Below the pieces are notes generated by a model. It saw nothing but the letters and a program-made list of their open reading frames with translations, was not told the DNA's origin and searched no databases. Both the position numbers and the translations under genes were made by a program. A DNA stretch of 64,000 nucleotides from Rothia uropygialis (GTDB lineage: Bacteria; Actinomycetota; Actinomycetes; Actinomycetales; Micrococcaceae). This document shows, piece after piece, positions 1 through 8,763 of the stretch. Location of the stretch: assembly GCF_004137765.1 (NCBI RefSeq), contig NZ_NOIS01000004.1, positions 310,001 through 374,000 on the forward strand, in the 5' to 3' direction. The stretch's first letter is position 1. The number at the start of each line of letters is the position of its first letter.

Positions 1-1
1 C

Positions 2-652
2 TCCGTCGACTACAGGCTCGCCCCCGAGTACCCGTTCCCGGCGGGACTGGAGGACTGCTACGACGTCGCCCGGCTGCTCCTCGAGGAGCCGGAACGAGTG
101 GGCGCCGCGGATGCCAGTCAGATCGTCTTGGTGGGTGACTCCGCCGGGGGAAACTTTGCTGCCGTCATCTCATCCCTGCTGCGAGAACGCGGTCATCGCG
201 GCCCGAGTCGACAGATCCTGATCTACCCGGTGACCCACTGGGCCCACGATCCGGAGACCTCCCCGTTCGCCTCGGTGCGCTATCACGGCGGGGACTACCG
301 GCTCACCAACACCGAGGTCGAGGACTACTTCGACCTCTACGTCCCTGACCGGGACCGGCGTCGCGGCGCGCTTGTCGCTCCGCTGATGGCGACGGACCTC
401 TCCAAGCAACCGACAACCCTGGTGATCACGGCGGAGCTGGATTTGTTGCGCGATGAGGGTGAGGCATACGGCCGGGCCCTGGCCGACGCCGGGAACGCAG
501 TGCGAATACACCGGGTGGGCGGGGCGTTGCACGGTTTCATCTCGCTGCCCCGGTTCTCCCGGTCGGTCCAAGAAGCCTACGAGGTGATCAACGAATTCCT
601 CAGCAACGCTCCCGTCGCCGAGGAACAGCCCGATCCGCAGGAGCCCGCGTGA
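2..652 (+). CDS. alpha/beta hydrolase, HSL (esterase/lipase) family, 5'-truncated by window edge
   Basis: The C-terminal ~216 residues of a hormone-sensitive-lipase-type carboxylesterase are visible; the reading frame is open back to base 2, so the start and the HGGG oxyanion motif lie outside the window. The visible part begins with the family signature YRLAPEYPFP. It then has the nucleophile elbow GDSAGGN, the acid in the segment ITAELDLLRDEG and the catalytic His in LHGF near the C-terminus, so the Ser-Asp-His triad is complete. Its stop overlaps the GTG start of the next gene (GTGA), so the two are translationally coupled with the acyltransferase and the DUF6320 gene. Such an enzyme would hydrolyse a small ester in the cytoplasm; the real substrate is unknown. 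Family call is firm, role is not. Confidence 0.9.
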   Translation, partial: SVDYRLAPEYPFPAGLEDCYDVARLLLEEPERVGAADASQIVLVGDSAGGNFAAVISSLLRERGHRGPSRQILIYPVTHWAHDPETSPFASVRYHGGDYRLTNTEVEDYFDLYVPDRDRRRGALVAPLMATDLSKQPTTLVITAELDLLRDEGEAYGRALADAGNAVRIHRVGGALHGFISLPRFSRSVQEAYEVINEFLSNAPVAEEQPDPQEPA

Positions 653-2103
653 CCCACCGGGACTGGGTACGGCTCGACAACGCCTCCAACATTTTCCTCG
701 CCGCCCGAAGCGCTTCCGACCCCAAAGTGTTCCGCTTGAGCGCCGAGGTGGACCACGACGTGGACCCGCAACTATTGCAGGAGGCCCTGGACGAAACCTA
801 CGACCGGTACCGGCTTTACCATGCGGTGCTGCAGAGCGGTCTGTTCTGGTACTACCTGCAGGACAGCGACCTGCGCCCGGTCGTCGCCGAGGACAAACAA
901 CACATTTGCGCCCCCATCTACCAGGCGGGTCGGCGCACTCTGCTGTTCCGTGTGGTCTACCATCACCGACGGATCATCCTCGAAGTATTCCACGCCCTGT
1001 CCGACGGCACCGGCGCGTCATGGTTCCTCTCCGACTTGGTGAACGCGTACATCCGGCGGCGGTACCCCAACCAGGGTCCTCCGATCGAGGGCGCCCTCGA
1101 AGCCAACGCATCACGAGCCGAGCCCGGTCGGAGCGATTCCGGTTTCCAGGTCGACGATGGCGCGTCTGACGATTCGGCCGAACCGGCAGGTGGCCTGCCC
1201 ACCGACAGTTTCGAGCACTACTTCCTCCGCCGGCGCAAGTCACCCGCTTCTGGATCCACTTTCAGTCGTGCCGCCGTGCCGCCTGCGCTCGCCATCGATG
1301 ACAATGCCCAGCCATCAGGTGCTCATCGGGCGGGCGGCCGGCCACGCCGCCCCTCGAAGAAAGTGCACCGAGTCAAGGGAACCCGTACCCCTGACAACCG
1401 CACGCGCGCCGTCGAGCTCACCATGTCCGCGGCGGAGGTGCTCGACCTTGCGCGCGCCGAGGGCGTCTCGATCACGATGTATCTGACTGCGTTGTTCTTC
1501 GAGTCCATTCGTCTGTCCTCGGACGGTCTGGGCAAGAACCGAACTCTAGCGGCGTCAGTACCGGTGAATCTGCGCCAATTCTTTCCCTCGACGTCAGCGC
1601 GAAATTTCTTTGCGACCGTCCGTGTGGAACATACCTACGGTGAAGGCGACGACGATCTCGGCTCAATCTGCAAACAACTTGAGAGCCAATTCCTCCCCCA
1701 GGCCACCAAGGAAGCGCTGGAGAAGAAACTGAGATGGTTCATCCGGGCCGAGCGGATGCCCGGGTTGAGGATCATACCGCGCCCGCTCAAAGACGTGTTC
1801 CTGGGGCTGATCAACAGGGGAAGCAACCGCAGCCTGAGCGTCGCGGTCTCGAATTTGGGGCGCATGAGCCTGCCCGAGCCGGCCGAATCACATGTGGGTC
1901 GGATGTTGTTCCAGGTCTCCGCGGTCCGCCCTCAGTTCTGCGCGACGTCCCACGCCGGGTTGCTCACCATCAGCTTCACTTCACCGTTCACGGAGACCGA
2001 CCACGTCAAGGAATTCGCCCGGATGCTCACCGCCAACGATATCGATGTGACGGTCGCCGCGGAACGCGTGACCGAGGCGGAAATCGCCGAAGGAGAATCA
2101 TGA
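649..2103 (+). CDS. condensation-domain-like O-acyltransferase (alcohol acetyltransferase-type)
   Basis: A 484-residue protein of the chloramphenicol-acetyltransferase/condensation-domain superfamily, as in alcohol acetyltransferases and PapA-type enzymes. The active-site motif appears as FHALSDGTG around residue 135 (HxxxDG). The C-terminal half carries the SVPVNLRQFFPSTSARNF region typical of the acyl-acceptor side, and SVAVSNLGRM. Residues ~170-250 form a low-complexity, charged linker. The start is GTG, overlapping the upstream stop by four bases; the stop overlaps the next gene by ATGA. Families of this kind move an acyl group from CoA to an alcohol. With an esterase before it and DUF6320 after it, it probably makes an envelope- or lipid-linked ester (inference). 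Confidence 0.8.
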   Translation: MTHRDWVRLDNASNIFLAARSASDPKVFRLSAEVDHDVDPQLLQEALDETYDRYRLYHAVLQSGLFWYYLQDSDLRPVVAEDKQHICAPIYQAGRRTLLFRVVYHHRRIILEVFHALSDGTGASWFLSDLVNAYIRRRYPNQGPPIEGALEANASRAEPGRSDSGFQVDDGASDDSAEPAGGLPTDSFEHYFLRRRKSPASGSTFSRAAVPPALAIDDNAQPSGAHRAGGRPRRPSKKVHRVKGTRTPDNRTRAVELTMSAAEVLDLARAEGVSITMYLTALFFESIRLSSDGLGKNRTLAASVPVNLRQFFPSTSARNFFATVRVEHTYGEGDDDLGSICKQLESQFLPQATKEALEKKLRWFIRAERMPGLRIIPRPLKDVFLGLINRGSNRSLSVAVSNLGRMSLPEPAESHVGRMLFQVSAVRPQFCATSHAGLLTISFTSPFTETDHVKEFARMLTANDIDVTVAAERVTEAEIAEGES

Positions 2104-2765
2104 GACGCTGCACCGAGTGCGCCGTCGATATCGAGGGCACGTGGACCCTGTGCCCCTTGTGCGGAACCCCTGTCGCGGGCGAGACGGTTCCGAGTCCGAT
2201 GCCGACGGTGCCGCTCACCTTCTCACGGCGACGGGTGCTGAAGGTGTTGTTCCTGACCTCAATCGCGGTCATCGCGGCGTCCTTGGCCGCCCAGCTCCTG
2301 CTGGGCCGGGGGCCCGAGGGCTTCGGAGTTCTGCGCTCTTCCTGGTTGGGGGTGACCGCTATGTGGCTTGTGGTGCTCATGGCAATACGCAAACGACGCA
2401 ACGTCGCCAAGGGCACCGTCTACCTCGTTGTCCTGATCGGCCTGGTCTGCGTGTACTGGGACTACCTCACCGGCTGGCGCGCATGGTCACTGACGTACGC
2501 GGTGCCGATCGTCTGCGCTTCTTCCATTGTTGCCTTGCTCATCACGGTCTGGGTAATGCACCTCGAGGTGGCGGAGCACATCCTCTACAGCGGTTTGACG
2601 GTACTTCTGGGCCTGGCACCCATTGGGTTCCTCGCTTTCGGCTGGGTGACGAACCCACTGGCGTCAGCTATTTGCGGCGCTCTCAGCGTCATCACTCTGG
2701 TGGTGTTGCAACTTGCCAGGGGCGCTGAGGTGCGCCGCGAACTCGTCAGACGATTGCACCTTTAG
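2100..2765 (+). CDS. DUF6320-type membrane protein with N-terminal zinc ribbon
   Basis: 221 residues from an ATG that overlaps the preceding stop (ATGA). The N-terminus has two Cys pairs, CTEC near residue 4 and CPLCG near residue 20, which form a zinc ribbon. Six hydrophobic segments follow (starting near residues 46, 73, 97, 123, 158 and 178), so it is a polytopic inner-membrane protein with a cytoplasmic metal-binding head. I recognise the arrangement as DUF6320, which is known to sit next to condensation-type acyltransferases and HSL-type hydrolases, as here. No catalytic residues can be named; a scaffold or substrate-delivery role for the acyltransferase is only a guess. Confidence 0.75.
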   Translation: MRRCTECAVDIEGTWTLCPLCGTPVAGETVPSPMPTVPLTFSRRRVLKVLFLTSIAVIAASLAAQLLLGRGPEGFGVLRSSWLGVTAMWLVVLMAIRKRRNVAKGTVYLVVLIGLVCVYWDYLTGWRAWSLTYAVPIVCASSIVALLITVWVMHLEVAEHILYSGLTVLLGLAPIGFLAFGWVTNPLASAICGALSVITLVVLQLARGAEVRRELVRRLHL

Positions 2766-2795
2766 ACCTTGACCCAACGACGAGTGGGTCGGGTC
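2765..2795 (+). terminator. hairpin terminator after the acyltransferase operon
   Basis: GACC and GACCCA (2765-2776) pair with TGGGTC and GGTC (2785-2795) around an 8-base loop, starting at the stop codon of the DUF6320 gene. No T-run follows, as is common in actinobacteria. The rest of the interval to 3013 holds another short hairpin (CCCCG/CGGGG, 2902-2916) but no gene. Confidence 0.5.
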
Positions 2796-3013
2796 GGATC
2801 ACCATGACGTGAAAGTCCAGAAATACATCGCCGCCCCGTGCCGCTGACGCCGGCGACGCCGAGAGGACCTGGGATGCTGCGCCGCCCCCGTCCCCGCGGC
2901 ACCCCGCGTTACGGGGCACCGAAACACCCGCCTCCGCCTCGGACTGACATGCGCAAAATATGCACACGCTTCTCAACGGGCTCACTCGGACCCATGGGGT
3001 ACCCGGGCGAGGC

Positions 3014-4036
3014 CTAGCGGCATTTCTCCTCGCGCACGATCCGGGTGATGCGACCCACCATGTCGAGTCGCTTCTCGACGGTCGCGTCACCGGGGGCCTG
3101 AATCTTGGCTCCTGCATAGCTGAGGTGACTTCCTGCCGCTAGGAGACAGCGTCTTACTTCGCCGGAGTCCAGAAGGGACGTGGGCTCGTCCTCGGCCAGC
3201 GGCAGGTGCGCGTCAGCCCACGCATCACCGTACTGATTCGCCGACGGGCCGGCACCCGAAAACATGATTCCCTCGAGCAGCCCGGCCTCGACGAGAGCCC
3301 GGATCTGGCTGAGCGCCCGGTCAGGGTCGTGCGCCTCGATGACCGAACGACCCCAATTGATCGTCATGCCGACTCCCGCCTCCAGGGCGAGGGACATTTC
3401 CTCTTCCAGGGACAGGAAACGTTTCTCCCCCGCGATCCCGGGGCTGTATGCGTCACAATGCTCCACAATGACTCTTGTGGACCACGAGCCATCGGCAGGC
3501 GAGCTCGAGAGGACCTCCTCGAGCGAACGAGCGAACATTTCCGGGGCGGATAGCTTCGAGGGAGCAGTGTGAATATGGAGGGCATCAACGGATTGTTCAC
3601 CCGTGAGTTGATTCAGTTCTTCCGCGGCACAACGAGCGCGCCGGAAATGATCCAGTGCGGCCCGACGGCCGTCCGGATCCGGCGACGCGAGCCCAAACTT
3701 GGCGTAGGCGCCCACGTTGATCATGGTGCCGGGAATCAAAGTCAGAACCGACTGCGTGAAGCGACCGCGCATTTGATCGGCGAGCCACTGTGGATCGTCA
3801 ACGAGCTCGTCGCGGAAAGGTATCTCCAGGCCATCGGCGAGTTTCCGACCGGCAAGGTCTGCGTAGAACGTCTCCTGGTCTCGCGGCGAAGCAGGAAGGC
3901 AAGCATAGGCACCGACAAGAACGGCAGGCCGAGACGTCCGCACATCCACCTGAGGCTCAGAAGATGGCTGTGTGGCGCCTTTTTGACGGGTCGGAGATGC
4001 ATCTGGAGTGCGATTGGCGCATTGTTCCCCCATCAT
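3014..4036 (-). CDS. DUF4862 family protein (TIM-barrel-like)
   Basis: 340 residues matching DUF4862, a family found mainly in actinobacteria and thought to have a xylose-isomerase-like TIM-barrel fold. Features seen are the early VGAYACLPASP segment after a ~35-residue disordered N-terminus, IHTAPS in the middle, VIVEHCDAY (a likely metal- or substrate-binding strand), MTINWGRS and a late SHLSYAGAKIQAP segment. The start ATG overlaps the stop of the upstream FadR-type regulator by four bases, so the two form an operon and the regulator probably senses the substrate or product of this enzyme. No reaction is established for the family; sugar or sugar-acid isomerisation is a fold-based guess. 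Confidence 0.75.
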   Translation of the reverse strand: MMGEQCANRTPDASPTRQKGATQPSSEPQVDVRTSRPAVLVGAYACLPASPRDQETFYADLAGRKLADGLEIPFRDELVDDPQWLADQMRGRFTQSVLTLIPGTMINVGAYAKFGLASPDPDGRRAALDHFRRARCAAEELNQLTGEQSVDALHIHTAPSKLSAPEMFARSLEEVLSSSPADGSWSTRVIVEHCDAYSPGIAGEKRFLSLEEEMSLALEAGVGMTINWGRSVIEAHDPDRALSQIRALVEAGLLEGIMFSGAGPSANQYGDAWADAHLPLAEDEPTSLLDSGEVRRCLLAAGSHLSYAGAKIQAPGDATVEKRLDMVGRITRIVREEKCR

Positions 4037-4782
4037 GCCGCCTTGGCGTCGAGTGCACGCTCGATCGGATCATAATGGGAGACGATCGCGGCACGGAAGG
4101 CCTCGACGTCACCGTCCTGGGCGGCTTCGAGCATCAACCCATGCGCCCGAGCCGTTTGCTCCAGATCCGCCGCCACAGACAGACCCAGCTTGGGGACCAC
4201 CGATGTGTGCACGTCCCAGAAGGCCGTCACCAGCTGCCCGACAAGTGGGTTTTCAAGCCGTTCCAATAGGCCTGTATGGAACGCTCGATCATGTTGCGGA
4301 AAAGCTCGCCCTTTGGCCGCCAACGCCACCATCTCATCGACCAGGGAATGCAGCTCCGGATTGGATGTGCCGGCCAGGCTGGCCACAATCTGCTCGGCCA
4401 AACCACGGTCGAGGGCTTGTCGAACCTCCACGACGTCCCTCAGGGCACGCAGGTCGTCTCCCGGACTCAGTACACCGCGGAAAACGAGGGTCTCCACGAG
4501 AGCATCCAGAGACATCTCCCCGACGTAGGTGCCATGGCCGCGTCTGATGACGACGATGTCCAGAGTCGACAGCGTGCGAATGGCCTCCCGCACGCTGGAG
4601 CGAGAGACCCCGAGGTACTCGCACAACTCATTTTCTGTGGGCAGAAGATCCCCTGGCTGAAGACCTTCGGCCAGGATGAAGTCCTTGATCCGGTCCGCTG
4701 CCGTTGCCTTCCGTGCGTCGCCTGGAGCAAGCGACGCCTCGGAGATGAGCGTCGTAAATCTCCGTGGTGGAGCCGTCGACAT
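4033..4782 (-). CDS. GntR-family regulator, FadR/FCD subfamily
   Basis: 249 residues. The N-terminal winged helix-turn-helix (about residues 25-95) shows the GntR signature LPTENELCEYLGVSRSSVREA and ends with RRGHGTYVG; the C-terminal helical FCD domain follows, with the acidic/His ligand positions typical of metal-dependent effector binding (RDVVEVRQALD, HDRAFH, HYDPIERAL). Two ATGs are adjacent; the second, at 4782, has the better spacing to the GAGGAGG site. It is co-transcribed with the DUF4862 gene and divergent from the citrate carrier, so it probably controls both across the 4783-5083 interval. FCD regulators usually respond to small carboxylates, which suits a citrate-type neighbour. 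Confidence 0.88.
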   Translation of the reverse strand: MSTAPPRRFTTLISEASLAPGDARKATAADRIKDFILAEGLQPGDLLPTENELCEYLGVSRSSVREAIRTLSTLDIVVIRRGHGTYVGEMSLDALVETLVFRGVLSPGDDLRALRDVVEVRQALDRGLAEQIVASLAGTSNPELHSLVDEMVALAAKGRAFPQHDRAFHTGLLERLENPLVGQLVTAFWDVHTSVVPKLGLSVAADLEQTARAHGLMLEAAQDGDVEAFRAAIVSHYDPIERALDAKAA

Positions 4783-4960
4783 CATGGCCTCCTCGAGTTT
4801 CGGGTTCGCCTTCCACTTTACCCAACATCAGACGTCAGACAATGCGCGCTGGACTATCCGACGTGCCGGTGACTTCAACGATTTCAGGCTGGGCACCGAC
4901 CGACATCGAGCTTTTCGGTCGGTCACCGCAGGGGAACAAACATCTCACGCGGTGCGTGTG

Positions 4961-5012
4961 TGAGCACAATGCGCACAAGGTGCTCAATGAGCAGAAAGCG
5001 ATCAGTGAGCAC
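4961..5012. promoter_or_regulatory. candidate operator: TGAGCAC repeats between the FadR-type regulator and the citrate carrier
   Basis: TGAGCAC occurs at 4961-4967 and again at 5006-5012, and its exact inverse GTGCTCA at 4980-4986, so there is a 7-bp inverted repeat (12-bp spacer) plus a direct copy. Both direct copies continue with A(A), then a GC-rich GCGC tail. The set lies 72-123 bases before the GTG start of the citrate carrier, where a repressor would act on that promoter. The binding protein is most simply the adjacent FadR-type regulator, but this is inference. Confidence 0.5.
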
Positions 5013-5083
5013 AAGCGCGCACCACCTTCCCAGGTTTCCCTAAGGTGTATTCCGCATCACAACACACTTCGAAGGAGAAGCCC

Positions 5084-6571
5084 GTGATCGTCCTTCTCGG
5101 ATTCGTCATGATTCTGGTCTTCATGGCCCTCATCATGACCAAGAAACTTTCGCCAGTTCTGGCACTCATTCTCATCCCGACCATCTTCGGACTCTTCGCC
5201 GGGGCTGGGCTGGGCATCGGCGACATGGTCATGGATGCCATTGAGTCCATGTCCTCGACGGCCGCGCTGCTGCTCTTCGCGATCATCTACTTCGGCATCA
5301 TGATCGACGTCGGGCTATTCGACAAACTCGTCGAATTCATCTTGCGCTTCTGCGGCCACGATCCGGTCAAGGTGGTGCTGGGCACCGCCGTACTGACCGG
5401 GGCGGTGTCATTGGACGGTGACGGCTCGACGACGTTCATCGTGGTCACGGCCGCGATGCTGCCGATTTATCAGCGCCTCCAGATGTCTCCGGTGATTCTG
5501 ACCTGTACCGCGGGACTGATCAATGGAACGTTGAACATCGTTCCGTGGGGCGGGCCGACGGCTCGCGCCGCCTCGGCCCTGCACTTGGATGCGAACGCGA
5601 TCTTTGCACCCATGGTGCCCTCGCTCGTCGTCGGCCTCATCGTAGCTTTCGCCTTCTCATTCCTGCTGGGCCGCTCGGAGCGCCGTCGCCTTCAGAAGAA
5701 GGGCGTGGCTTGGGTCGAAGGCGCAACGCACGACGTCGAGACCACAGGATCCGACTCTTCCGCAGCGCGTCATGGTTCGGGCCCGATCGGCTCCCACTCG
5801 GCGCCCGGAGACGGAGAAGGTTCGGCCACCCAGACCTCTTCGGGAGGGCCTGCAACCCAGGCCCTGGTGATCAACCAATTCGACGGCGAAGGACAGGCCG
5901 CCTCGACGCTGACCGACACCGCCTTGGACCCGAACCGTTCGACCCTCCGCCCGCGTCTGTTCTGGTTCAACCTGGTTCTGACGGTTGCGATCATGGTCCT
6001 ACTCATCATGGACGTTCTCCCCCTGCCCTATCTGTTCATGATCGGTACCGTGGTGGCCCTGTTGGTCAACTTCCGTGGCGTCAAGGAACAACAGAAAGAA
6101 CTCGCATCCCATGCGACCTCGATCATTTCGGTCGTGGCCATGGTCATGGCCGCCGGTGTCCTGACCGGCGTGATGAGCGGTACCGGCATGGTCGACGGCA
6201 TGGCGGCATGGCTCGTAGACGTCATTCCCTCCTCGATGGGCCCGTACCTGGCCGTCATCACCGGCATCCTGTCGATTCCCATGACGTTCTTCATGAGCAA
6301 TGACGCTTTCTACTTCGGAATCCTTCCGGTTCTCACCGAAACCGCGTCTCACTACGGAATCCCTGCCACCGATATGGCCCGTGCCTCGATCACCGGACAA
6401 CCGGTTCACCTCCAGTCACCCCTCGTTCCGGCCATCCTGCTGCTTGTTTCGCTCTCCGGGGTGGAACTCGGCGACCACCACAAGAAAGTGCTGTGGCGAG
6501 CGCTGGTCGTCTCGCTGGTCATGCTGGCCGTGGGCGTGCTGGTCGGCGTCGTCGCGATCGGCAGCGCCTAG
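5084..6571 (+). CDS. CitMHS-family citrate (metal-citrate):proton symporter
   Basis: 495 residues, about 12 membrane spans. It has the CitMHS features VSLDGDGSTTFIVVTAA near residue 105, INGTLNIVPWGGPTARA near 150, MSNDAFYFGILP near 405 and QPVHLQSPLV near 440. The family imports citrate, often complexed to Mg2+ or Ca2+, with protons. The GTG start is chosen because GAAGGAG ends five bases before it; the frame is open further up but without a site. A hydrophilic, Ser/Gly-rich loop (~residues 210-280) between the two halves makes it longer than Bacillus CitM (~430). A universal stress protein follows 33 bases later, probably in the same transcript. Confidence 0.9.
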   Translation: MIVLLGFVMILVFMALIMTKKLSPVLALILIPTIFGLFAGAGLGIGDMVMDAIESMSSTAALLLFAIIYFGIMIDVGLFDKLVEFILRFCGHDPVKVVLGTAVLTGAVSLDGDGSTTFIVVTAAMLPIYQRLQMSPVILTCTAGLINGTLNIVPWGGPTARAASALHLDANAIFAPMVPSLVVGLIVAFAFSFLLGRSERRRLQKKGVAWVEGATHDVETTGSDSSAARHGSGPIGSHSAPGDGEGSATQTSSGGPATQALVINQFDGEGQAASTLTDTALDPNRSTLRPRLFWFNLVLTVAIMVLLIMDVLPLPYLFMIGTVVALLVNFRGVKEQQKELASHATSIISVVAMVMAAGVLTGVMSGTGMVDGMAAWLVDVIPSSMGPYLAVITGILSIPMTFFMSNDAFYFGILPVLTETASHYGIPATDMARASITGQPVHLQSPLVPAILLLVSLSGVELGDHHKKVLWRALVVSLVMLAVGVLVGVVAIGSA

Positions 6572-6604
6572 TCGATACTCGGTCCACCCCAGAAGGAGCA
6601 CATC

Positions 6605-7066
6605 ATGACGGATTTCTATTCGAAACCTTCCCGCTCGATGCCGGAGCCCTCGCTGAGAGTCTCGTCCTCGGACGGGATCGACCGCGCCCCACGCACCGTC
6701 GTCGTGGGGTACCGCACGGATGCGAGCCCGAGGGTCTTGCGGGAAGCGATCGCCGCGGCCGACCGCGAAAAGGCGGCGCTTCGCGTGGTCGTGTACGCCA
6801 CGGACAGCACCACAAGCCCCTCTGCGAGCCGCATCGAAGTCGTCAAGGAAGTGTCCCTGCAGATCATCGAAGCAGGGCTGGAGTTCGAAATTCAGCGCCC
6901 GGGGGACGACGTCGCGGATCAGCTCCTCGATCTGGCCGTAGAGCACCATGCCAAGCTGATTGTCCTGGCAACTCGACGCCGGTCCCCAGTCATGAAACTA
7001 TTTCTCGGCTCGAGCGCCCAACGGGTGATCCTTGAGGCGGAGTGTCCTGTGCTGACGGTCAAATAG
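6605..7066 (+). CDS. universal stress protein (UspA family)
   Basis: A single-domain UspA of 153 residues. A ~30-residue variable N-terminus is followed by the first strand TVVVGYRTDASP, and the C-terminus carries the strand IVLATRRR, then LFLGSSAQRVI and CPVLTV. The nucleotide loop is G-x2-...GSSA, close to the ATP-binding G-2x-G-9x-G(S/T) pattern though the first Gly is missing, so ATP binding is uncertain. AGAAGGAG precedes the ATG. It follows the citrate carrier by 33 bases and converges with tenA. A role in stress response tied to the citrate operon is inference. Confidence 0.85.
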   Translation: MTDFYSKPSRSMPEPSLRVSSSDGIDRAPRTVVVGYRTDASPRVLREAIAAADREKAALRVVVYATDSTTSPSASRIEVVKEVSLQIIEAGLEFEIQRPGDDVADQLLDLAVEHHAKLIVLATRRRSPVMKLFLGSSAQRVILEAECPVLTVK

Positions 7067-7123
7067 AGTAGCGCAGGGCCTGGCCCGGGGAGAATTGAAA
7101 GACCGTTTGGCACGCGGTGGGCG

Positions 7124-7828
7124 TCACAGACTCCACTTCTCCCCGCGATAGGCCGATTCCCAGAACATTTCCTCGAAGCGGGAGGCGTCCAGGAAAACCT
7201 CTCGCATGCGTTTCCGGACGGCGTCGGTGCCCGAGGCCGCTGCCTCCTCCACCAGGCCGATGGCCTTTTGGGTGGCCTCCGCAAAAGCAGGATCGCCGTA
7301 TTCCTCTACCCACCGGCCATAGGGATGATCCTTCACCGCGGCCGAATGATCCGACAGTCGCCGCCCCACGTCCGCGTAGATCCAGAAGCATGGCAACACG
7401 GCGGCGGCGCCAACCTCGTAGGGTTCGTAAGCACAAGCTGCGAGCAACGTGTACATGTACCCGCGCGTGGTCGGCGAGGGTGATTCCGCTCGAGGGCAAC
7501 CGGCGAGGAGAGGATCGTTCATGAGTTGGGAATGCAGCACTTTCTCCTCGGCGACCGCGGTGTTGGCGCAGCCTGCCCAGAACCCGGCAGCTTCCGCGGT
7601 CGGCGCCTTCGAGGCCAACACGGCCAGGGCCCGCGAATAGTTGCTCAGGTAGAATGCGTCCTGGCAGATGTATTCCACGAAGATCTCCGGGGCCAGAGTG
7701 CCCTCGCCCAGTTGACGCAGGAACTCCAGGTCATTCACTCGCCCCAAAATCCCGGAAGCATCTTCCCACAGTTGCCTCGTGAATTCTCCCGTGGCCCACA
7801 CGTCATGATTCGTCGCTGATTGATTCAT
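7124..7828 (-). CDS. tenA: TenA-family aminopyrimidine aminohydrolase (thiaminase II)
   Basis: 234 residues of the TenA/heme-oxygenase-like helical fold. Family marks are YICQDAFYLSNYSRAL, the conserved Cys in AACAYEPYE (residue ~130) and WIYADVG. TenA hydrolyses 4-amino-5-aminomethyl-2-methylpyrimidine, a thiamin breakdown product, to HMP, which ThiD then phosphorylates. It is the last gene of thiM-thiE-thiD-tenA. An in-frame ATG at 7846 overlaps the thiD stop, but AAGGAAAG lies just before the ATG at 7828, which I prefer; either start gives the same domain. It is under the TPP riboswitch upstream of thiM. Confidence 0.9.
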   Translation of the reverse strand: MNQSATNHDVWATGEFTRQLWEDASGILGRVNDLEFLRQLGEGTLAPEIFVEYICQDAFYLSNYSRALAVLASKAPTAEAAGFWAGCANTAVAEEKVLHSQLMNDPLLAGCPRAESPSPTTRGYMYTLLAACAYEPYEVGAAAVLPCFWIYADVGRRLSDHSAAVKDHPYGRWVEEYGDPAFAEATQKAIGLVEEAAASGTDAVRKRMREVFLDASRFEEMFWESAYRGEKWSL

Positions 7829-7842
7829 CGGATCGCTTTCCT

Positions 7843-8763
7843 TCATCGGAGGATCTGGGCCAAGTGGTTGACGGGGCCATGACCTTGCTCCGGCAACCGT
7901 GAGAGTTCCCAGCACGCGCCGTCCACTAGTGCCCGGGTCAAGAAGTTCTTGCCATCTCTGCTCGCAGCCGTCAGAGCAGCATCGTCGATCGTTCGGTCCC
8001 CCGGATCGGCCTGGTGCACGGCCCACCGCGCGGAAAAAGCCGCGATCGCCGAGGAGAGGGTGCACCCGGTTCCGTGAGTGTTCCGTGTTTCCACGCGGGG
8101 CGCAGTCAATTCGATAACGGTCGGTTCGCCCGCCGGAGCTCCCGGCACGCCGTCACCGGGAGACTGCCTCGGAGATATCGCGAGAACATCCACGGCTTCC
8201 CCGTCTCGTAGGTGCCCTCCCTTGAGGAGGACTGCACGGGGCCCCAACTCGAGAAGCTCTGCGGCCTGGGACCGCATGTCCTCGAGCGAGTCGGCAACAC
8301 GGTCGGGATGTCCCAACAACCGAGCACTTTCCGGGAGGTTCGGGGTGATGAGGTCCGCGAGAGGCAAAAGCTCGGCGCGGATCGCTGCGTCGGCGTCCTG
8401 GCTCAGGAGGGTGTCTCCGCTCGTGGCCACCATGACCGGGTCGAGAATCACGGTCCCGAAGCTGTCACGCCGCTCGCTCATGAGGCCTGCGAGCGAACGA
8501 ACCACTTCCCCGGTTCCGAGCATCCCGATCTTGGTGGAATCCACCGGCACGTCATCGATGACCGCCTCGATCTGAGAGACCACGAAGTCTTCCGGAACGT
8601 TGTGTACCCCTCGGACCCCAACCGTGTTTTGGCTGGTCAACGACGTCATACAAGCGCACCCATAAGCCCCGAGGGCACTGAAGGTCTTGAGGTCGGCCTG
8701 GATTCCGGCCCCACCCGAAGGGTCCGAACCGGCAATGGTCATGGCGACGGGCGGGCGCATCAC
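7843..8763 (-). CDS. thiD: hydroxymethylpyrimidine/phosphomethylpyrimidine kinase
   Basis: A ribokinase-fold kinase of 306 residues that phosphorylates HMP and HMP-P in pyrimidine salvage for thiamin. It begins with the ThiD signature [20 protein letters not shown]; also seen are the strand [19 protein letters not shown] and the anion-hole/catalytic-base motif [13 protein letters not shown] near residue 235. About 35 extra residues between the GGH strand and the catalytic motif make a Pro/Gly-rich insertion. The GTG start at 8763 overlaps the thiE stop, with GAGGA upstream; an ATG directly follows. Translationally coupled on both sides. Confidence 0.93.
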   Translation of the reverse strand: MMRPPVAMTIAGSDPSGGAGIQADLKTFSALGAYGCACMTSLTSQNTVGVRGVHNVPEDFVVSQIEAVIDDVPVDSTKIGMLGTGEVVRSLAGLMSERRDSFGTVILDPVMVATSGDTLLSQDADAAIRAELLPLADLITPNLPESARLLGHPDRVADSLEDMRSQAAELLELGPRAVLLKGGHLRDGEAVDVLAISPRQSPGDGVPGAPAGEPTVIELTAPRVETRNTHGTGCTLSSAIAAFSARWAVHQADPGDRTIDDAALTAASRDGKNFLTRALVDGACWELSRLPEQGHGPVNHLAQILR

